Source of the DNA: an uncultured Pelagibacteraceae bacterium
Lineage (GTDB): Bacteria; Pseudomonadota; Alphaproteobacteria; Pelagibacterales; Pelagibacteraceae
Direction: 5' to 3'
Length of the DNA: 64,000 nt
NCBI GenBank assembly: GCA_902539165.1
Contig: CACBHY010000003.1
Coordinates: 1-64,000, forward strand
Shown: positions 37,712 to 46,425 of the stretch, one piece after another
Layout: every line of letters begins with the position of its first letter
Numbering within the stretch: the stretch's first letter is position 1
Program-made: the position numbers and the translations under genes
Notes under the pieces: model-generated
Told to the model about the DNA's origin: nothing
Database searches by the model: none
Seen by the model: only the letters and a program-made list of their open reading frames with translations

Positions 37712-38686
37712 TTAGTTTGCTAAAGCTGAAACTTTGCTAACTAACGCACCACCAGTCGGAACTTCAGATGCAAATTGATCGTATATTCCTTTACTTGCTT
37801 TGATAAAAGCATCTTTGTCAGCTTCGTTTACTTGAACTCCAGCTGATTTGATTACTCCTAGTAAAGATTTTTCAAGACTTGCTGCTTCCTCATAAACAAA
37901 TTTTTGAGTATCTTGAGCGGCTTGTTCTAAAATCTTTTGCACATCTGCAGGTAGTTTACTCCAGTGATCTTTATGCACTGTTACATACGCAGGAGTATAA
38001 ACATGACCTGTTATTGATAAGTATTTTTGAACTTCTTGAAATTTAGCACTAGCTATCTGAGCATATGGGTTTTCTTGTCCATCCATAGTACCAGTTTTCA
38101 AGGCTGTAAATACCTCAGAAAATGACATTGGGGTTGGATTTGCACCATATGATTGGAACATTTTAACTCTCCATTTTGATTTTGGAGTTCTTAACTTAAT
38201 TCCTTTTAAATCATCAGGAGTGTTAATAGGTCTTGTGTTATTTGTTATATGCCTGAAGCCATTTTCCCAAACAGCAATAACTTTATAACCAGTTTTATCC
38301 TCAAGATTTTTAAACATTCCTGGTAAAACTTGGCTTTCAACTTTATTCATGTGAGCTCTGTCTTTAATGATGAATGGCATATCAAATACACCAAACTCAT
38401 CATGAATAGATGCCATTACCGACGAAGGTAACCACATATTAACAGTACCTAATTTAACTTTTTGCATACCTTGCTTGTCTTTACCAAGTTGCGAAGAACC
38501 AAATACTGATACTTTTCCCTTACTACCTAATCTTTCATTTGCAAGTTTTGCGAAATGATCAACAGATGCTGAAAATAATGAACCTGGCTTTCCTACGTGT
38601 CCAAATTTAACTTCAACTGAATTAGCTGCAAAACTTAGAAATAAAGATGAGAATAAAACAACAATTATTTTTAAAAATTTACTCAT
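37712..38686 (-). CDS. dctP: TRAP transporter solute-binding protein, DctP family
   Basis: A periplasmic binding protein of 324 residues with a signal peptide (FLKIIVVLFSSLFLSFAANS, cleaved near residue 22). DctP landmarks are FGSSQLGKDKQGMQKVKLGT, KGIKLRTPKSKWRVKMFQS (ca 160-180, with the Arg that binds the substrate carboxylate) and the DGQENPYAQI motif (ca 205-214). The start has a strong ribosome-binding site (AGAGAGGG). The conserved Arg suggests an organic acid. It heads the dctPQM, enoyl-CoA hydratase, CoA-transferase string, which suggests that the imported acid feeds those enzymes. Confidence 0.92.
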   Translation of the reverse strand: MSKFLKIIVVLFSSLFLSFAANSVEVKFGHVGKPGSLFSASVDHFAKLANERLGSKGKVSVFGSSQLGKDKQGMQKVKLGTVNMWLPSSVMASIHDEFGVFDMPFIIKDRAHMNKVESQVLPGMFKNLEDKTGYKVIAVWENGFRHITNNTRPINTPDDLKGIKLRTPKSKWRVKMFQSYGANPTPMSFSEVFTALKTGTMDGQENPYAQIASAKFQEVQKYLSITGHVYTPAYVTVHKDHWSKLPADVQKILEQAAQDTQKFVYEEAASLEKSLLGVIKSAGVQVNEADKDAFIKASKGIYDQFASEVPTGGALVSKVSALAN

Positions 38687-38805
38687 ATTTCCCTCTCTAG
38701 TTATATTTTTTAAAAAGAGCTTACAAAAAATATTGATACAGATCTAGTTGTTAAATTAGCTTAGTATTAAAAAATTAAACTAAGTAAATAAGGATTAATT
38801 TATTG

Positions 38806-41184
38806 TTATTGAATGCTAGCTTGTGATTTATCGTCTTTTTTAGATATATCTACCTCTACCCATTCTGTAGGTTTTAGTTCTTTGGTAAGAGCTATTTTAA
38901 TCACCTGATCAGCATGTTCTACGGGAGTAATTTTAATATCATCAATTATTTTCTTTGGCATATCTACTAAATCTTTTTCATTTTCTTTTGGAATTATAAC
39001 TTCTTTTATACCAGCTCTATGAGCGGCTAATAATTTCTCTTTTAAACCGCCTATTGGAAGGACTTGACCAGTTAAAGTTACTTCGCCAGTCATCGCAACA
39101 TCTTTTCTAATCGAAATTTTAGAAATAGACGAAACTATTGAGGTGACCATACCAATTCCAGCAGATGGACCATCTTTTGGTGTTGCACCTTCAGGAACAT
39201 GAATATGAAAATCTTTTTTTTCAAACAAAGGAGGAATGATACCATATTCTAAACATTTAGATCTTACGAAAGATTTAGCAGCTTTTACTGATTCTTGCAT
39301 TACATCACCTAACTTACCTGTAATTTGCATCCTTCCTTTTCCAGGCATCGTGACCGTTTCAATTTTTAAAATTTCTCCACCATATTCGGTCCAAGCAAGG
39401 CCAATAACTATTCCAACTTTATTTTCAGACTCTAATTCACCAAACTTGAACTTTGGTACTCCAAGAAAATCTGACAAATTTTTATTGTTAATGTTTACTT
39501 CCTTTTCCTCACCCGCAACAACTTTCTTTACAACTTTTCTTGCAAGTTTTGAAATTTCTCTTTCTAGATTTCTAACACCTGACTCTTTTGTGTATCCTCT
39601 AATTACCTCTTTAATAATATTGTCCTCTAAATTCATTTCTTTTTCTTTAACACCATTATCTTTAATTTGTTTTGGTAAAAGATATTTATTTGCTATACTT
39701 ATTTTTTCATCCTCAGTATATCCAGCAAGTCTTATGACCTCCATTCGATCTAGTAAAGGAGGTAAAATATTTAAAGTATTAGCCGTTGTTACAAACATTA
39801 CATCAGATAAATCATAATCCACCTCTAAATAATGATCATTAAATGTAGTATTTTGCTCTGGGTCTAAAGCTTCAAGTAAAGCTGAAGATGGGTCTCCTCT
39901 ATAATCATTTCCTATCTTATCAATCTCGTCTAACAAAATTAGTGGATTCTTAGTTCCAGCTTTTTTCATCATCTGAATAATTTTGCCTGGAAGAGAGCCA
40001 ATATATGTTCTTCGATGACCTCTTATCTCTGCTTCATCTCTCATACCTCCAACTGACATTCTAACAAATTCTCTATTTGTTGCTTTAGCAATAGACTTTC
40101 CTAATGAAGTTTTTCCAACACCAGGTGGTCCAACTAAACACAAAATTGGTCCCTTAATCTTTTCCATTCTTTTTTGAACAGCTAAAAATTCAATAATTCT
40201 CTCCTTAATTTTTTCCAGTCCAAAATGGTCTTTATCGAGAATATTTAGTGCTTTTGATAAATCAATATCAACTTCACTTTTTTTATGCCAAGGTAATTCT
40301 GTCATCCAATCTAAATAATTTCTTACCACTGTTGCTTCAGCTGACATTGGGCTCATGTTTTTTAATTTTTTTAATTCTTGAAGACATTTTTTTTCGACAT
40401 CTTTAGGCATTTTAGCCTTAGTAATTGCTTTATTTAAGCTAGTAGTTTCATCTTTACCGTCTTCAATTTCTCCAAGTTCTTTTTGGATGGCTTTTAATTG
40501 TTCATTTAAATAATACTCTCTCTGCGTTTTTTCCATTTGAGTTTTAACTCTTCCTCTAATTCTTTTCTCTACTCCAATTATGCTAGTTTCATTTTCCATA
40601 ATCTTAATTATAGAATTTATTCTTTTCTTAACGTCTATTGTTTCAAAAATTTGTTGCTTTTCAGAAATTGTAGCTGATATATGTGAAGCAATATTATCTG
40701 CAATCTGAGATGGATCTTTAAGTTGTTTAATCGTGTTTATAGTTTCATTTGAAATTTTTTTATTAATAGAAGTTAATTTTTCTAATCTTCTTAAAGCTGT
40801 AGATGCTAAAGGAAATAGGTCCTCATCTTTAGCTAATACGTCATTATAAAATGTATAGTCACACGTAATAAACTTGTCGTTATCTTTAAAATCTATAATT
40901 TTCACTCTCTTAACCCCTTCAACTAAAACTTTCACCGTGCCATCAGGCAATTTTAATAATTGTAAAATATTTCCCTCACATCCATACATAAAAATATCAG
41001 TTTTCTTTGGATCGTCGATTTCAGAATTTTTTTGGGTAACTAAGATGATTTTTTTATCTTTTTTCATCACTTCATTTAAAGCAGATATTGATTTATCTCT
41101 GCCAACAAATAGTGGAATAACCATGCTTGGAAATACCACGATGTCTCTTAACGGTAATAAAGGTAATGAGATTTTTACTTCCAT
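38806..41184 (-). CDS. lon: ATP-dependent protease La (Lon)
   Basis: A cytoplasmic AAA+ serine protease that removes damaged and regulatory proteins. The 792 residues show the N-terminal LON domain (LPLLPLRDIVVFPSMVIPLF), Walker A GPPGVGKTSLGKS near residue 355, DEIDKIG Walker B, and the protease domain with the catalytic Ser in DGPSAGIGM (ca 671-679) and Lys in GGLKEKLLAAHRAG (ca 715). Length is standard. It follows clpX by 60 bases in the tig-clpP-clpX-lon order found in many alphaproteobacteria. The gap to dctP (119 bases) contains no convincing terminator. Confidence 0.97.
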   Translation of the reverse strand: MEVKISLPLLPLRDIVVFPSMVIPLFVGRDKSISALNEVMKKDKKIILVTQKNSEIDDPKKTDIFMYGCEGNILQLLKLPDGTVKVLVEGVKRVKIIDFKDNDKFITCDYTFYNDVLAKDEDLFPLASTALRRLEKLTSINKKISNETINTIKQLKDPSQIADNIASHISATISEKQQIFETIDVKKRINSIIKIMENETSIIGVEKRIRGRVKTQMEKTQREYYLNEQLKAIQKELGEIEDGKDETTSLNKAITKAKMPKDVEKKCLQELKKLKNMSPMSAEATVVRNYLDWMTELPWHKKSEVDIDLSKALNILDKDHFGLEKIKERIIEFLAVQKRMEKIKGPILCLVGPPGVGKTSLGKSIAKATNREFVRMSVGGMRDEAEIRGHRRTYIGSLPGKIIQMMKKAGTKNPLILLDEIDKIGNDYRGDPSSALLEALDPEQNTTFNDHYLEVDYDLSDVMFVTTANTLNILPPLLDRMEVIRLAGYTEDEKISIANKYLLPKQIKDNGVKEKEMNLEDNIIKEVIRGYTKESGVRNLEREISKLARKVVKKVVAGEEKEVNINNKNLSDFLGVPKFKFGELESENKVGIVIGLAWTEYGGEILKIETVTMPGKGRMQITGKLGDVMQESVKAAKSFVRSKCLEYGIIPPLFEKKDFHIHVPEGATPKDGPSAGIGMVTSIVSSISKISIRKDVAMTGEVTLTGQVLPIGGLKEKLLAAHRAGIKEVIIPKENEKDLVDMPKKIIDDIKITPVEHADQVIKIALTKELKPTEWVEVDISKKDDKSQASIQ

Positions 41185-41244
41185 GTAATTAATATGGATA
41201 TTATATTTTATATTGCAATAGATTTTTAAAGTTTATTAAGGATA

Positions 41245-42513
41245 TTAAGCCGCTGTAGTCTTATTTGACTTAGATTTATTGTCACCTTTAGTATGCACTA
41301 GAATTGGTTGGGTTTGACCTTTGGCTGCACTAGCATCAACAATCACCTCTTCAATATTTTCTTGACTTGGTAAATCATACATAGTTTTTAATAATATATT
41401 TTCCAGAATTGACCTTAGGCCTCTTGCTCCTGTTTTTTTCTTAATTGCCTTTTGTGCTATTTCTTTAAGTGCATTTTCTTTAAATATTAATTTAGCTCCA
41501 TCTAATTTAAATAATTCTTGATATTGCTTGGTTAAAGAATTTTTTGGCTCTTGTAATATTTTAATCAAAGATTTTTCATCTAAATCCTCTAAAGTTGCAA
41601 TCATTGGAAGTCTTCCAATAAATTCTGGAATTAATCCAAATTTTAATAAGTCTTCTGGCTCCAATCCTTTCATCCACTCTCCTGTTTTCTTGTCCTGTGT
41701 ATTTTTTACATCTGCCCCGAAACCTATTGAAGTACCCTTGTCTCTTTGCGAAATAATTTTATCAAGTCCTGCAAACGCTCCTCCACAAATAAATAAAATG
41801 TTTGTAGTATCTACTTGTAAAAACTCTTGTTGTGGGTGTTTTCTTCCACCTTGAGGAGGAACACTAGCAACTGTTCCTTCCATGATTTTTAGTAAAGCTT
41901 GTTGTACGCCTTCACCTGATACATCTCTTGTGATTGAGGGGTTTTCAGACTTTCTACTTATTTTATCAACTTCATCTATATAAACTATTCCTCTTTGGGC
42001 TTTTTCAACATTGTAGTCAGATGCTTGTAATAATTTTAAAATAATATTTTCAACATCTTCACCAACATATCCAGCTTCAGTCAATGTTGTTGCATCCGCC
42101 ATTGTAAATGGAACATCTAAAATTCTTGCAAGTGTTTGTGCTAATAAAGTTTTTCCACAACCCGTGGGGCCAACTAAAAGTATATTTGATTTAGAAAGCT
42201 CTACATTTTTACTTGTTTTGCTCTCATAGTTTAATCTTTTATAGTGATTATGAACTGCTACCGATAAAACTTTTTTAGCGTGAGTTTGGCCAATTACATA
42301 ATCATCTAACACTGTGCAAATTTCTTTAGGTGAAGGGAGTCCATCTTGATGTTTAACAAAAGTCTCTTTGCTTTCTTCTTTGATAATGTCCATACAAAGT
42401 TCAACACACTCATCACAGATGAATACAGTCGGTCCAGCTATTAATTTTCTTACTTCGTGTTGACTCTTCCCACAGAAAGAACAGTAAAGAATATTTTTAT
42501 TATTTGTTGTCAT
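41245..42513 (-). CDS. clpX: ClpXP protease ATPase subunit ClpX
   Basis: The AAA+ unfoldase that feeds substrates such as SsrA-tagged proteins to ClpP. The 422 residues begin with a C4 zinc domain (Cys11, Cys14, Cys33, Cys36). The AAA+ core has Walker [15 protein letters not shown] (ca 113-126), VYIDEVDKI Walker B, the RKH loop (GRKHPQQEF) that threads substrate, and the IGF-type ClpP-docking loop TSIGFGADV (ca 260). The C-terminal tail is Lys/Ser/Asn-rich. It lies 86 bases after clpP on the same strand. Confidence 0.97.
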   Translation of the reverse strand: MTTNNKNILYCSFCGKSQHEVRKLIAGPTVFICDECVELCMDIIKEESKETFVKHQDGLPSPKEICTVLDDYVIGQTHAKKVLSVAVHNHYKRLNYESKTSKNVELSKSNILLVGPTGCGKTLLAQTLARILDVPFTMADATTLTEAGYVGEDVENIILKLLQASDYNVEKAQRGIVYIDEVDKISRKSENPSITRDVSGEGVQQALLKIMEGTVASVPPQGGRKHPQQEFLQVDTTNILFICGGAFAGLDKIISQRDKGTSIGFGADVKNTQDKKTGEWMKGLEPEDLLKFGLIPEFIGRLPMIATLEDLDEKSLIKILQEPKNSLTKQYQELFKLDGAKLIFKENALKEIAQKAIKKKTGARGLRSILENILLKTMYDLPSQENIEEVIVDASAAKGQTQPILVHTKGDNKSKSNKTTAA

Positions 42514-42599
42514 AAATTTTTAACGAATCAATTTAGTTACTCTATTATAGATGACTCCTACATATCAAGTTTGGAGTTTCTAAATCAATATATTGTGTA

Positions 42600-43211
42600 T
42601 TAAGATCTTTTTTCTACAACTTCGTCAATAAGACCAAACGACTTAGCTATATCTGCAGTCATAAAATTGTCTCTCTCAAGTGCAGTTTTTACTTCATCTA
42701 CGCTCTTGCCTGTGTGTTTTGAGTAAATTTCATTCAGTCTTTTTTTTAAAGATAAAACTTCATTTGCATGAATCTCGATATCAGTAGCTTGACCTTGAAA
42801 ACCAGCAGATGGTTGATGAACCATTATTCTTGCATTTGGTAACGAAAATCTTTTACCTTTAGTTCCAGCTGCCAATAAAAATGATCCCATGGATGCAGCT
42901 TGTCCTATGCATAAAGTTGAAATATCTGGTTTTACATATTGCATTGTGTCATAAATACCAAGACCTGCTGTTACCAATCCACCAGGGCTATTGATATATA
43001 AATAAATTTCTTTTTTAGGATCCTCTGCTTCTAAAAATAGTAATTGTGCTGTTACAAGTGAAGCTACATTATCATTTATTTGACCTGTTAAAAAAATTAT
43101 TCTTTCTTTTAAAAGTCTTGAATAAATATCATATGCTCTTTCACCTTTACTAGATTGCTCAACAACCATTGGTACTAGAGTGCTCATTTGTTCAAATAAT
43201 TTTGTTGTCAT
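42600..43211 (-). CDS. clpP: ATP-dependent Clp protease proteolytic subunit
   Basis: The barrel-forming serine protease of ClpXP. The 203 residues have the propeptide-like N-terminus ([20 protein letters not shown]), [20 protein letters not shown], the nucleophile Ser in [11 protein letters not shown] (ca 100) and the catalytic His in MVHQPSAG (ca 124-131), with the Asp near residue 173. Length is standard. It lies 33 bases after tig. Confidence 0.97.
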   Translation of the reverse strand: MTTKLFEQMSTLVPMVVEQSSKGERAYDIYSRLLKERIIFLTGQINDNVASLVTAQLLFLEAEDPKKEIYLYINSPGGLVTAGLGIYDTMQYVKPDISTLCIGQAASMGSFLLAAGTKGKRFSLPNARIMVHQPSAGFQGQATDIEIHANEVLSLKKRLNEIYSKHTGKSVDEVKTALERDNFMTADIAKSFGLIDEVVEKRS

Positions 43212-43244
43212 AAATTGATTCGACTTTACTTATACAACTTGGGA

Positions 43245-44675
43245 TTACTTTTTGCTAACTTTTTTTGTCTTCTTTAGCTCTGGCTTCGATTTAGCTGTCT
43301 TTGATGGCGATTTATTTTCTTTTGTAGATTTTACATCCACCTTTTTTTTAGTTTCATTTTTTTCATGACCGTGGTTGTGCTCGTGCTTATGAGCATCTTT
43401 TAAAATCTTTTCTGCTTCCGATTTTGTAACTTCTTTTTTATTACCTTTAGCTTTTTCTTTAATTAAATTTAAAATCTTTTCTTCATAAACTGTTCCTCTT
43501 AAACTAGCAACAGCTGATGGATTTTTTTGATAAAAATCCATAACCATCTTTTCTTGTCCAGGCATCATCCTAAGTTGTTTCTGTACCTCATTTTGAATTT
43601 CAACCTCACTAACTTGTATTTGATTTTGTTCTCCAAATTCATTTAATATTAGTCCGGTTTTAATTCTAGTTTTAGCTTTTTCTTCAAAACTTTTTTTATT
43701 TTTCTTTGCTTCATCTTCTGGCATTCCTTGTGAAAGAATTTTAACCTCTTCTTCAACTAAATTTTCTGGTATTTCATTTACTTTAATTTTTTCTATTTCT
43801 TTTAGAATTTGATTTTTTGATAACTGGTCAAGTGAATTATTAAATTCATCGTTGATTTGTCTTGAAATTAAACTCTTTAGATCATTTAAATCTTTAGCAC
43901 CTAAATTCTTAGCAAAGTTATCATCTATTTTTACTTCCTCTGGGTTTTTAACATTTAAAATTTTACAATTAAATTTTGCTTTTTTATTAATTAATTCTTT
44001 TTCAGAAAAATTTTCAGGTAAAGTTGCTTCAACGACTTTCTCATCATTTTTTTTAACTCCAATTAATTGCTTATCAAAACCTTTTAAAAAAAGATCTTTT
44101 CCAAGAGTAAGTTGGGTATTTTTTCCTTCGCTACCTTTAAAATTTTTACCATCAACAGTCGCTGTATAATCTAAGACAACTAAATCTCCTTCTTTTGCTG
44201 TTGTTTCTGGACTGGCCTCTTTAAAATTTGGTTGGTTTTTAGCAATTTCTTTTATTCTTTTATCAGTTTCAGCATCATCTATTTTAACTGAGTATTGATC
44301 AAATTTTATACCTTCTAAAGATTTAATATCAACTTTTGGGAGTTCTGTAACAGATAAGACGTACTCTAGCTCCTTATCTTCACCATATGTTTTTAAATCT
44401 AACTTTGGTTGGCCAGCTGGTTTTATTTTATTTTCTTCTAAAGCTTTCGTTGATGTGTCTTTTAAAACTTTATCTAAAACCTCACCAAATACCGCTTTTC
44501 CAAATTGTCTTTTTAAAACTTCTTTTGGTACTTTACCTGGACGAAAACCTTTAAGATTAACAGTGCCTTTTATCTCATCATATTTTTCATCCATATAAGA
44601 GTTCATGGTCTCTTTATCGATTAAAATTTTGAGATCTTTATTTAAACCTTTTTTATTTTCTACTGTGACTTTCAT
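43245..44675 (-). CDS. tig: Trigger factor (ribosome-bound chaperone and peptidyl-prolyl isomerase)
   Basis: Trigger factor meets nascent chains at the ribosome exit. The 476-residue protein has the ribosome-binding signature NLKGFRPGKVPKEVLKRQFG (ca 36-55), a central FKBP-type PPIase domain (about residues 150-240, GDLVVLDYTATVDGKNF) and a helical C-terminal chaperone region. It is about 40 residues longer than the E. coli protein. The extra tail, from about residue 426, has a His-rich patch (HKHEHNHGHE, 43365-43391) followed by about 40 mostly Lys, Ser and Thr residues. tRNA-Leu lies immediately upstream in the same direction. The extension may bind metal or nucleic acid, but that is not shown. 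Confidence 0.94.
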   Translation of the reverse strand: MKVTVENKKGLNKDLKILIDKETMNSYMDEKYDEIKGTVNLKGFRPGKVPKEVLKRQFGKAVFGEVLDKVLKDTSTKALEENKIKPAGQPKLDLKTYGEDKELEYVLSVTELPKVDIKSLEGIKFDQYSVKIDDAETDKRIKEIAKNQPNFKEASPETTAKEGDLVVLDYTATVDGKNFKGSEGKNTQLTLGKDLFLKGFDKQLIGVKKNDEKVVEATLPENFSEKELINKKAKFNCKILNVKNPEEVKIDDNFAKNLGAKDLNDLKSLISRQINDEFNNSLDQLSKNQILKEIEKIKVNEIPENLVEEEVKILSQGMPEDEAKKNKKSFEEKAKTRIKTGLILNEFGEQNQIQVSEVEIQNEVQKQLRMMPGQEKMVMDFYQKNPSAVASLRGTVYEEKILNLIKEKAKGNKKEVTKSEAEKILKDAHKHEHNHGHEKNETKKKVDVKSTKENKSPSKTAKSKPELKKTKKVSKK

Positions 44676-44685
44676 AATAATATAA

Positions 44686-44770
44686 TGGTAGGGCGAAAAG
44701 GACTCGAACCTTCACATGTTGCCATATTGGTTCCTAAGACCAACGCGTCTACCAATTCCGCCATCGCCCC
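44686..44770 (-). tRNA. tRNA-Leu (anticodon TAG)
   Basis: An 85-base class II tRNA. The acceptor stem GGGGCGA pairs with TCGCCCT (first pair G-T), the anticodon stem TTGGT/ACCAA encloses loop CTTAGGA (TAG), and a long variable arm precedes the T-arm GGTTCGAGTCC. CCA is encoded. It lies only ten bases upstream of the tig ATG, so tig mRNA may be made by cleavage of a tRNA-tig transcript. Confidence 0.96.
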
Positions 44771-44784
44771 ACAAATTACGAGGT

Positions 44785-44813
44785 TTTATATATTATTGAA
44801 ACTATTTGTCCAA
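44785..44813 (-). promoter_or_regulatory. Possible promoter of tRNA-Leu and tig
   Basis: Minus-strand TTGGAC (44813-44808), 17 bases, then TATAAA (44790-44785). An overlapping alternative is TTGTCA, 18 bases, TAATAT, a little upstream. Both put the start a few bases before the tRNA. Neither -35 is perfect. Confidence 0.4.
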
Positions 44814-44870
44814 TGACAAATGTTTAAAAATTATCTATTTATCTTGCTAAATTTATATTACTTTTAAAAA

Positions 44871-45122
44871 ATGATAGTTTCTCCGTGTATAAGTATTTGT
44901 AAAACTGATCCTACAACAGGATATTGTTATGGATGTGGTAGAAGTAATGAAGAAAAGAAATTATGGAAAACAGAAAATACCTCTGATGAATGGAAAAAAA
45001 ATAATATTAAGGTAATAAAAGAAAGATTAACTGGGTGGCAGCTTGAAAGTTTCAACGAGTCATATGAATATAAGGTAAATTTTGGAATGTCATTATTCAA
45101 AAAAAACCAAATTAAAGAATAA
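44871..45122 (+). CDS. DUF1289 family Cys-motif protein
   Basis: An 83-residue protein starting MIVSPCISICKTDPTTGYCYGCGRS, with Cys6, Cys10, Cys19 and Cys22. This spacing is the hallmark of DUF1289, a small family in proteobacteria with a likely zinc or Fe-S site. The second half is charged, with WKTENTSDEWKKNN and LTGWQ. No function is established. It starts 100 bases from tRNA-Leu, divergently, and is followed by two short genes in the same direction. Confidence 0.82.
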   Translation: MIVSPCISICKTDPTTGYCYGCGRSNEEKKLWKTENTSDEWKKNNIKVIKERLTGWQLESFNESYEYKVNFGMSLFKKNQIKE

Positions 45123-45130
45123 TCATATCT

Positions 45131-45304
45131 ATGAATAAAGTAACAATAATTAGTATTATTTATGCTATAGGAATATTAATTGGGGCTCTCTTTCTAGGAG
45201 TTTGGGCAGCAGAAACAACAATTGTTAAAACAATGGCTGTCTTTATTTGGACAATCATATTTCTTGTAGCTTTATTTTTTGCTGACAAAAATGAAAAAAA
45301 ATAA
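45131..45304 (+). CDS. 57-residue hypothetical membrane protein
   Basis: A short reading frame starting ATG at 45131, eight bases after the DUF1289 stop. Two membrane helices are predicted, at about residues 5-25 (IISIIYAIGILIGALFLGVW) and 34-52 (MAVFIWTIIFLVALFFA), with a charged KNEKK end. The spacing, same strand and clean hydrophobic pattern support a real gene. I do not recognise the family. Its 3' end overlaps the next gene by 14 bases. Confidence 0.6.
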   Translation: MNKVTIISIIYAIGILIGALFLGVWAAETTIVKTMAVFIWTIIFLVALFFADKNEKK

Positions 45305-45722
45305 TCTTAAATTATTTTTACCAATTTCAATTATTTTTACTTTTTTATTTAGTAACTCATATTCCGAAATTATTATATTAAGTAAATGTGATCATAGAAA
45401 AGATATATTCCTTAAAAATGAGTACATATTAGATCTCAACGAGTTAGTTATGACGAGAAATTATGTTTACAATGAAAAAACTTATCAAAAATATCGAATA
45501 ACTGATCTTAGTGTTAAAAAGTCAAATACTTATGTTAGAAATATTTATGAAGAAGATGGAAAGATTTTAACTCATAAACATGGTTATCCTCAGTTTTATA
45601 CTCAAATATTATTTTATAAAGAAAAACCTGAAATTTTTATGAAATCAGTTTTAAATGATATTGAAGGGGTCTCAAAAATATCAACTTGTAAAAAAGTTGA
45701 AAAATTTGATCAACAAAGTTAA
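45291..45722 (+). CDS. Hypothetical exported protein, 143 residues
   Basis: The likely start is the ATG at 45291 (MKKNNLKLFLPISIIFTFLF), which gives a classic signal peptide; a TTG 12 bases earlier would spoil it. The predicted cleavage is near NSYS. The mature part has two Cys (in LSKCDHRKD and ISTCKKVE) that could form one disulfide. It has no motif I recognise. The 3' end overlaps the opposite-strand 45-residue gene by three bases. Confidence 0.65.
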   Translation: MKKNNLKLFLPISIIFTFLFSNSYSEIIILSKCDHRKDIFLKNEYILDLNELVMTRNYVYNEKTYQKYRITDLSVKKSNTYVRNIYEEDGKILTHKHGYPQFYTQILFYKEKPEIFMKSVLNDIEGVSKISTCKKVEKFDQQS

Positions 45723-45856
45723 CTTTTTGATTTTTCCTTACTTTTAACATTAATTGGATTTTTTTTTTTTAAATTAAATCTAAAATTGCTAATATTAGAT
45801 CGGTGTTTGGCAAAAGCCTGCTTTTGTGCTTGGCGCATTGCTTTTTTAGAAGACAT
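45719..45856 (-). CDS. 45-residue basic hypothetical protein
   Basis: A reading frame from ATG at 45856 to TAA at 45719. It begins MSSKKAMRQAQKQAFAKHRS, is rich in Lys, Arg, Gln and Asn, has almost no acidic residues and ends KSKEKSKS. It fills the only gap between the exported-protein gene and the phosphatase gene. A very basic, soluble peptide of this size could bind RNA or be a ribosome-associated protein; this is a guess from composition. The chance of a random frame of this length is not negligible here, so support is moderate. Confidence 0.5.
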   Translation of the reverse strand: MSSKKAMRQAQKQAFAKHRSNISNFRFNLKKKNPINVKSKEKSKS

Positions 45857-45865
45857 AAATTTGAC

Positions 45866-46423
45866 TTAGTACTCTATCTCCAAAGTATCAATAATTTTTA
45901 AATTTTGATTTGAAATTACTATTTCTCCAGAAGATGGTGGATATCCTAATATTTCTGTAATTACCACATAATGTGTTACAAAAATTAAATTTGTCTTTTT
46001 GTCCCATTCTAATAAAAATTTTTGAAATTCTCTCATTTGAGAGTTTCTATTGTGCGCAAATTTAGAACTAAAAAAAGAATTTAAAAAACTTTTTGTTTCA
46101 AAGTCTTTGAAAGCTAATGTAGCAGTTTCTTTACATCTACACCATTCACTGGAATATACATTTTTTATTTCAACTTCATTTTCTTTAAAAAAATTACCAA
46201 TTTTTTTTGACTGAATTCTTCCACTTTCACTTAGATTTCTCTGAGTTGAACAATCATAAATATTAAAATTTTCAGGATCTCCGCCTCCAGGTGCATAAGC
46301 ATGTCTTATAAATATTAGCTTACCTCCTGCTTTTAAGTTTTCAATTATATTTATTTCTGAATCTGCTTTAACAGTCGTAATTAAAGATATAAAAAATATT
46401 AAAATAATTTTTAAAAATTTCAT
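45866..46423 (-). CDS. Exported histidine phosphatase superfamily protein
   Basis: The 185-residue protein has a signal peptide (MKFLKIILIFFISLITTVKA) and the branch-1 phosphatase core. The catalytic RHA motif is in KLIFIRHAYAPGG (ca 36-48), Arg in LSESGRIQSKKIG, YSSEWCRCKETA (ca 90-101) and the second His in FVTHYVVITE (ca 147-156). It has three Cys, two of them in the WCRCKE loop. Substrate is unknown; periplasmic members often act on phosphate esters or are structural. Its ATG faces that of the glycosylase gene with two bases between. Confidence 0.82.
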   Translation of the reverse strand: MKFLKIILIFFISLITTVKADSEINIIENLKAGGKLIFIRHAYAPGGGDPENFNIYDCSTQRNLSESGRIQSKKIGNFFKENEVEIKNVYSSEWCRCKETATLAFKDFETKSFLNSFFSSKFAHNRNSQMREFQKFLLEWDKKTNLIFVTHYVVITEILGYPPSSGEIVISNQNLKIIDTLEIEY

Positions 46424-46425
46424 TA

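Noticed and set aside
38759..38785. Hairpin CTTAGT/ACTAAG downstream of lon as a terminator
   Set aside because: Only six A/T-rich pairs with a long loop and no T-run; expected by chance at this composition.
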